Notes under the pieces: generated by a model
The model's database searches: none
What the model was told of the DNA's origin: nothing
The model's input: the letters and a program-made list of their open reading frames with translations, nothing else
Shown here: piece after piece, positions 31,873-34,526 of the stretch
Layout of the letters: every line of letters begins with the position of its first letter
How positions within the stretch are numbered: the stretch's first letter is position 1
Assembly (NCBI GenBank): GCA_001767695.1
Contig: MELR01000007.1
Coordinates: forward strand, 163,255 to 197,780
From: Actinobacteria bacterium RBG_16_68_21
Lineage (GTDB): Bacteria > Actinomycetota > Acidimicrobiia > Spongiisociales > UBA11373
Length of the DNA stretch: 34,526 nt
Direction: 5' to 3'
Translations under genes and position numbers: made by a program

Positions 31873-32988
31873 ATGAGCAACGTCGCGGTGATCGGTGCGG
31901 GCATCGTCGGCACGGCGGCGGCGTGGGATCTCGCCCGGAGGGGGCACACGGTCACCCTGGGAGATCTCGCCGCCCCCGAAGCGGCGGCCGAGATGCTCGG
32001 TGTCAGGGCCGCCCGGGTCGACGCCACCGATCCGGCGACGATGGCGCTCCTCCTCGAAGCCAACGAGCTCGTCGTCTCGGCGATTCCCTATGCCTTCGGG
32101 GTGGGCGTCGCCACCGCAGCGGTGAGGGCGGGCACGCACTATCTCGATTTCGGCGGAAACCCCGGCGTCGTCTCCCGGCAACTCACTCTCGACGGAGCCG
32201 CTCGCGACGCCGGCGTGGCGGTGGTCCCCGACTGCGGGCTTGCCCCCGGATTGGCCAACGTCCTGGCATGCGGAGCGGTCGACGCGTTGGGCGACGGGCC
32301 CATCGACGAGGTGCGCCTCCGGGTGGGAGCCCTTCCGGTCACCCCCACCGGGGCCCTGGAGTACCAGCTGGCGTTCAGCCCGGCCGGCCTGGTGAACGAG
32401 TACGCCGAGCCGTGTGAGGTTCTCGTCGCCGGCGGGTATGCCACCGTCGAGCCGCTCACCGGAATCGAGCCGGTCGACTGGGTTGGCTGGGGACCGCTCG
32501 AGGCCTTCCACACGGCCGGGGGCTCCTCCTCCCTTGCCCAGCGGTGGGCGGGACGGGTGCAGGACCTCGACTACAAAACCTTGCGCTACCCCGGCCACGC
32601 CCGCACGTTCCGCGCCATGCTGGAACTCGGGCTCTTCGCGGAGACGCCCCAGCCGGGCAGCGGGATCGCCCCCCGCACCGTCCTCATCGAGGCGCTGAAC
32701 ACCCACCTTCCCCGAAGTGCCGACGACGTCGTCCTGATGCGGGTTTGGGCGAGCACATCTCGTTCGTCCCGGCGGCGCACGGTCGGCTATCAGCTCGTCG
32801 ACCGCCACGACGGACGCTTCTCGGCTCTGGCTCGTACGACGGCGTTTCCCGCCACCGCCCTCGCCGACCGGGCACTGCGCGGACTGGTGGCACCGGGGGC
32901 GCGAACAATGGAGGCGGCGCTCCCTGCGGGCGACTTGATCACCGAACTCGCCGCGGTGGAAATCGCCATCGAAGGGTATCCGGGCTGA
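31873..32988 (+). CDS. Saccharopine dehydrogenase-like NAD(P)-binding protein
   Basis: This is a 371-residue protein of the saccharopine dehydrogenase superfamily. A Rossmann fold opens it (VAVIGAGIVGTAAAWDLARRG). ELVVSAIPYAFGVGVATAAVRAGTHYLD and VVPDCGLAPGLANVLA follow, as in LYS9-like enzymes. The C-terminal catalytic-like domain has TGIEPVDWVGWGPLEAFHTAGGSSSL and TLRYPGHARTF. It could act in lysine metabolism or as a related amino acid dehydrogenase (for example carboxynorspermidine or lysine 6-dehydrogenase). The sequence does not settle which. ATG 31873 follows a TACCCT box by 8 bases. Confidence 0.85.
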   Translation: MSNVAVIGAGIVGTAAAWDLARRGHTVTLGDLAAPEAAAEMLGVRAARVDATDPATMALLLEANELVVSAIPYAFGVGVATAAVRAGTHYLDFGGNPGVVSRQLTLDGAARDAGVAVVPDCGLAPGLANVLACGAVDALGDGPIDEVRLRVGALPVTPTGALEYQLAFSPAGLVNEYAEPCEVLVAGGYATVEPLTGIEPVDWVGWGPLEAFHTAGGSSSLAQRWAGRVQDLDYKTLRYPGHARTFRAMLELGLFAETPQPGSGIAPRTVLIEALNTHLPRSADDVVLMRVWASTSRSSRRRTVGYQLVDRHDGRFSALARTTAFPATALADRALRGLVAPGARTMEAALPAGDLITELAAVEIAIEGYPG

Positions 32989-33019
32989 TCGACCGCTTCG
33001 AGCCGCGTCCCGGTGCCGG

Positions 33020-33025
33020 TACCAT
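33020..33025 (+). promoter_or_regulatory. -10 box for the SDR gene
   Basis: TACCAT lies 7 bases before GTG 33033. The ATG at 33024 overlaps the box itself, so it would not be on a transcript starting downstream. Confidence 0.45.
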
Positions 33026-33032
33026 GCACCTC

Positions 33033-33755
33033 GTGACCGATTCACCCCGCGACACGCCGGTGGCGATCATCACCGGAGGTACCGGAGGCCTGGGCCGGTG
33101 TCTGGCAAGTCGGCTGGCCGCCACCGGTCATCGGATCGCGATCAGCTACCTGATACCCGAAGAGGCCGTCGCGACCGAGGAGATGCTCGAGCTCGGCGAG
33201 GATCGGCTCATCCTCAAACGCGTCGACTGCTCAGACGGGGAAGCGGTGGTGTCCTTCGTCGATGAGGTGGCCACTCGCTACGGAAGGGTCAACATCCTCG
33301 CCGCCCTGGTCGGCGGCTGGGCGGGCGGCCGGGACGTGGACGAGACCGATGACGTCCGCTTCGAGCGAATGATCGAGCTCAACCTCCGACCGTCCTTCAA
33401 TGCGGCCCGGGCGGCCCTCCCCCACCTGCGTGAGGCCGAGTGGGGTCGCATCGTCATGATGGGCAGTCGCGCCGCCATGGAGCCGCCTTCGGGCCAGGCG
33501 ATGTACAACGTCGCCAAGGCGGGGGTCGTCGCCCTGGCGCGCAGCATCGCCGAGGAGGTGAGCGACTCGAACGTCACAGCCAATGTGGTGATGCCGTCGC
33601 TGATCGACACGCCGGCGTTTCGCGAGGTGGTGCCGTTCGCCAACTACGTCGACTGGCCGACGCCCGATCAGATCGCCGCGGTCATCGAGTTCCTGGCGTC
33701 GCCGGAGTCGAGCGTGATCAACGGGGCGATGATCCCGGTATACGGGAAGATCTGA
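33033..33755 (+). CDS. Short-chain dehydrogenase/reductase
   Basis: This is a classical SDR oxidoreductase (240 residues). The cofactor motif GGTGGLG is in VAIITGGTGGLGRCLA. ILAALVGGWAGG stands in the NNAG position and is atypical. The catalytic Ser is in VMMGSRAAM and the Tyr-x3-Lys in MYNVAKAGV. The C-terminal SSVINGAMIPVYG is typical. The NNAG variant (AALVGGW) is seen in some SDRs, so activity is likely, but the substrate is unknown. The start is GTG 33033 by promoter spacing; ATG 33024 would add three residues. It follows the saccharopine-dehydrogenase-like gene by 44 bases. Confidence 0.87.
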   Translation: MTDSPRDTPVAIITGGTGGLGRCLASRLAATGHRIAISYLIPEEAVATEEMLELGEDRLILKRVDCSDGEAVVSFVDEVATRYGRVNILAALVGGWAGGRDVDETDDVRFERMIELNLRPSFNAARAALPHLREAEWGRIVMMGSRAAMEPPSGQAMYNVAKAGVVALARSIAEEVSDSNVTANVVMPSLIDTPAFREVVPFANYVDWPTPDQIAAVIEFLASPESSVINGAMIPVYGKI

Positions 33756-33863
33756 GGCCTGGGGTCCGCACGCCGGGCACCAGGAGCCGGGGGCGTACGG
33801 TCGGCCGGGCAGCTACCGGGCCGACACCGCGACGCGGCGCCGACAGAAGAGGGGTGAGTTCGG

Positions 33864-33936
33864 TAGCCCCGACCGGATTCGAACCGGCGCTACCGGCTTG
33901 AGAGGCCGGCGTCCTAGGCCGCTAGACGACGGGGCC
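33864..33936 (-). tRNA. tRNA-Glu (CTC)
   Basis: A 73-base tRNA on the minus strand. The acceptor GGCCCCG pairs with CGGGGCT (G1 with T72 as a wobble). The anticodon loop is CTCTCAA with anticodon CTC, and the T arm has the loop TTCGAAT. The discriminator is A and CCA is not encoded. It lies 24 bases after tRNA-Gln. Confidence 0.93.
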
Positions 33937-33960
33937 GCGCGGCGAAACCTCGCCGCTCGG

Positions 33961-34032
33961 CTCGGGGGGAAGGACTCGAACCCTCAATTACGGGACCAGA
34001 ACCCGCTGTGTTGCCAATTACACCACCCCCGA
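33961..34032 (-). tRNA. tRNA-Gln (CTG)
   Basis: A 72-base tRNA on the minus strand. The acceptor TCGGGGG pairs with CCCCCGA, the anticodon loop is TTCTGGT (anticodon CTG) and the T loop is TTCGAGT. CCA is not encoded. Its 5' 15 bases overlap the end of the gltX reading frame, and the gltX stop TAA is part of its D arm. Confidence 0.93.
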
Positions 34033-34526
34033 AGGCGGCAGGATGGTACTAGGCGGCCGCCGATCATCGGTCGCCGCCCCCCCCGGTTGCAGCCGCGCAC
34101 TGGCCGCGGCCAGCCGCGCCAGTGACCTTTCCCGCCCCAGCGCCGCCAGCGACTCGAACAGCGGGGGACTCACCGCCGATCCGGTGACGGCCACCCGCAG
34201 CGGCTGCAGGCCCTTGCCGGCGGAAAGCCCGCGCTCGGCGAGCATCGCCCGCAAGGCCGCCTCGATCCCCCCCGCCTCCCAGATCATCACCCTCTCGAGG
34301 TGAGCTCTTCCGGCGTCGAGGGCGACCGGTGCCTCCGGCTTGGTCATCACCTTCTCCCACGACCCCTCGTCATAGCCGACTTCCGCGAAGAGGAAACGCA
34401 CCTGGGAGGCGACCTCGGTGAGCCGCTTCGCCCGCTCCTGTACCAGCGGGGCGATGGCGTCGAACACCGCCGCCTCGTCATCGCTCAGCCGCCTCCCCAG
34501 ATCGGTTTCGACCAGCGGTCGGGCCA
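34018..34526 (-). CDS. gltX: Glutamyl-tRNA synthetase, C-terminal part (start outside the window)
   Basis: This is the C-terminal anticodon-binding region (about 169 codons) of a class I glutamyl-tRNA synthetase. PLVQERAKRLTEVASQVRFL, SWEKVMTKPEAPVALDA, GLQPLRVAVTGSAVSPPLFESLAALGRERSLARL are typical of bacterial GltX. The frame runs on about 20 residues past the usual end (LQPGGAATDDRRPPSTILPP) and stops inside tRNA-Gln at 34018-34020. Many actinobacteria charge both tRNA-Glu and tRNA-Gln with this enzyme and then amidate Glu-tRNA-Gln. The adjacent tRNA-Gln and tRNA-Glu genes fit that scheme. The HIGH and KMSKS motifs lie outside the window. Confidence 0.94.
   Translation of the reverse strand, partial: ARPLVETDLGRRLSDDEAAVFDAIAPLVQERAKRLTEVASQVRFLFAEVGYDEGSWEKVMTKPEAPVALDAGRAHLERVMIWEAGGIEAALRAMLAERGLSAGKGLQPLRVAVTGSAVSPPLFESLAALGRERSLARLAAASARLQPGGAATDDRRPPSTILPPSGVV

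Noticed and set aside
34018-34467. A separate 149-residue gene starting at 34467
   Set aside because: The start is an internal GTG. The frame stays open to the window edge with GltX-like sequence, so this is the 3' part of gltX.

Overview
The window is about 34.5 kb of very GC-rich, densely coding DNA with short intergenic gaps (the longest is 281 bases, 24184-24464). There is no rRNA gene, insertion sequence, phage module or CRISPR array. The gene set suggests chromosomal DNA of an actinobacterium: a CofC/FbiD-type coenzyme F420 gene, a gltX gene followed by tRNA-Gln and tRNA-Glu, a soluble acyl-ACP-desaturase-like diiron protein, a VanW-PASTA protein, and many genes with a TANNNT -10 box only 6-9 bases before the start codon (leaderless transcription). 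An uncultured lineage such as Acidimicrobiia is my guess; the sequence alone does not fix the taxon.

Layout. 1-5232 (minus): an operon nurA-herA-sbcD-sbcC, the DNA end-resection set familiar from thermophilic archaea (HerA-NurA-Mre11-Rad50); sbcC runs off the left edge. 5350-8425 (plus): a UMF1-type MFS transporter and a RecQ helicase. 8463-9266 (minus): an alpha/beta hydrolase. 9389-12122 (plus): a lipoprotein with nuclease and lamin-tail domains, moaA, and a hemolysin III/PAQR membrane protein. 12127-17810 (minus): a diiron desaturase-like protein, a MIO-type aromatic amino acid lyase, a P5C-type aldehyde dehydrogenase, a second UMF1 transporter and a 46-residue Cys-containing protein. 17969-18889 (plus): DUF2237 and DinB-like proteins. 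19048-20632: a phosphoribosyltransferase and a diacylglycerol-kinase-like protein, transcribed divergently. 20629-24183 (minus): a tightly packed operon of two dynamin-like GTPases and an eIF2B-alpha-like protein, divergent from a PD-(D/E)XK-motif protein (24465-25727), which is followed by an HD-GYP protein. 26503-27291 (minus): a Cas4/RecB-like nuclease. 27380-29416 (plus): VanW-PASTA. 29413-31170 (minus): a small unknown protein and pyruvate kinase, divergent from cofC (31214), a saccharopine-dehydrogenase-like protein and an SDR (to 33755). 33864-34526 (minus): gltX (5' end outside the window), tRNA-Gln and tRNA-Glu.

The most unusual signal is a family of degenerate seven-base tandem arrays in at least six intergenic regions. 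The largest holds 31 units in one unbroken register (24215-24431) and fills the space between two divergent promoters. Unit variants recur between distant loci on either strand, for example CCCATCG, CCAATTG and CCCGTCA after rotation and complementing. This points to one dispersed repeat family, not unrelated slippage events. The nurA-herA-sbcDC operon and the GTPase-pair/nuclease locus are the other main points of interest.
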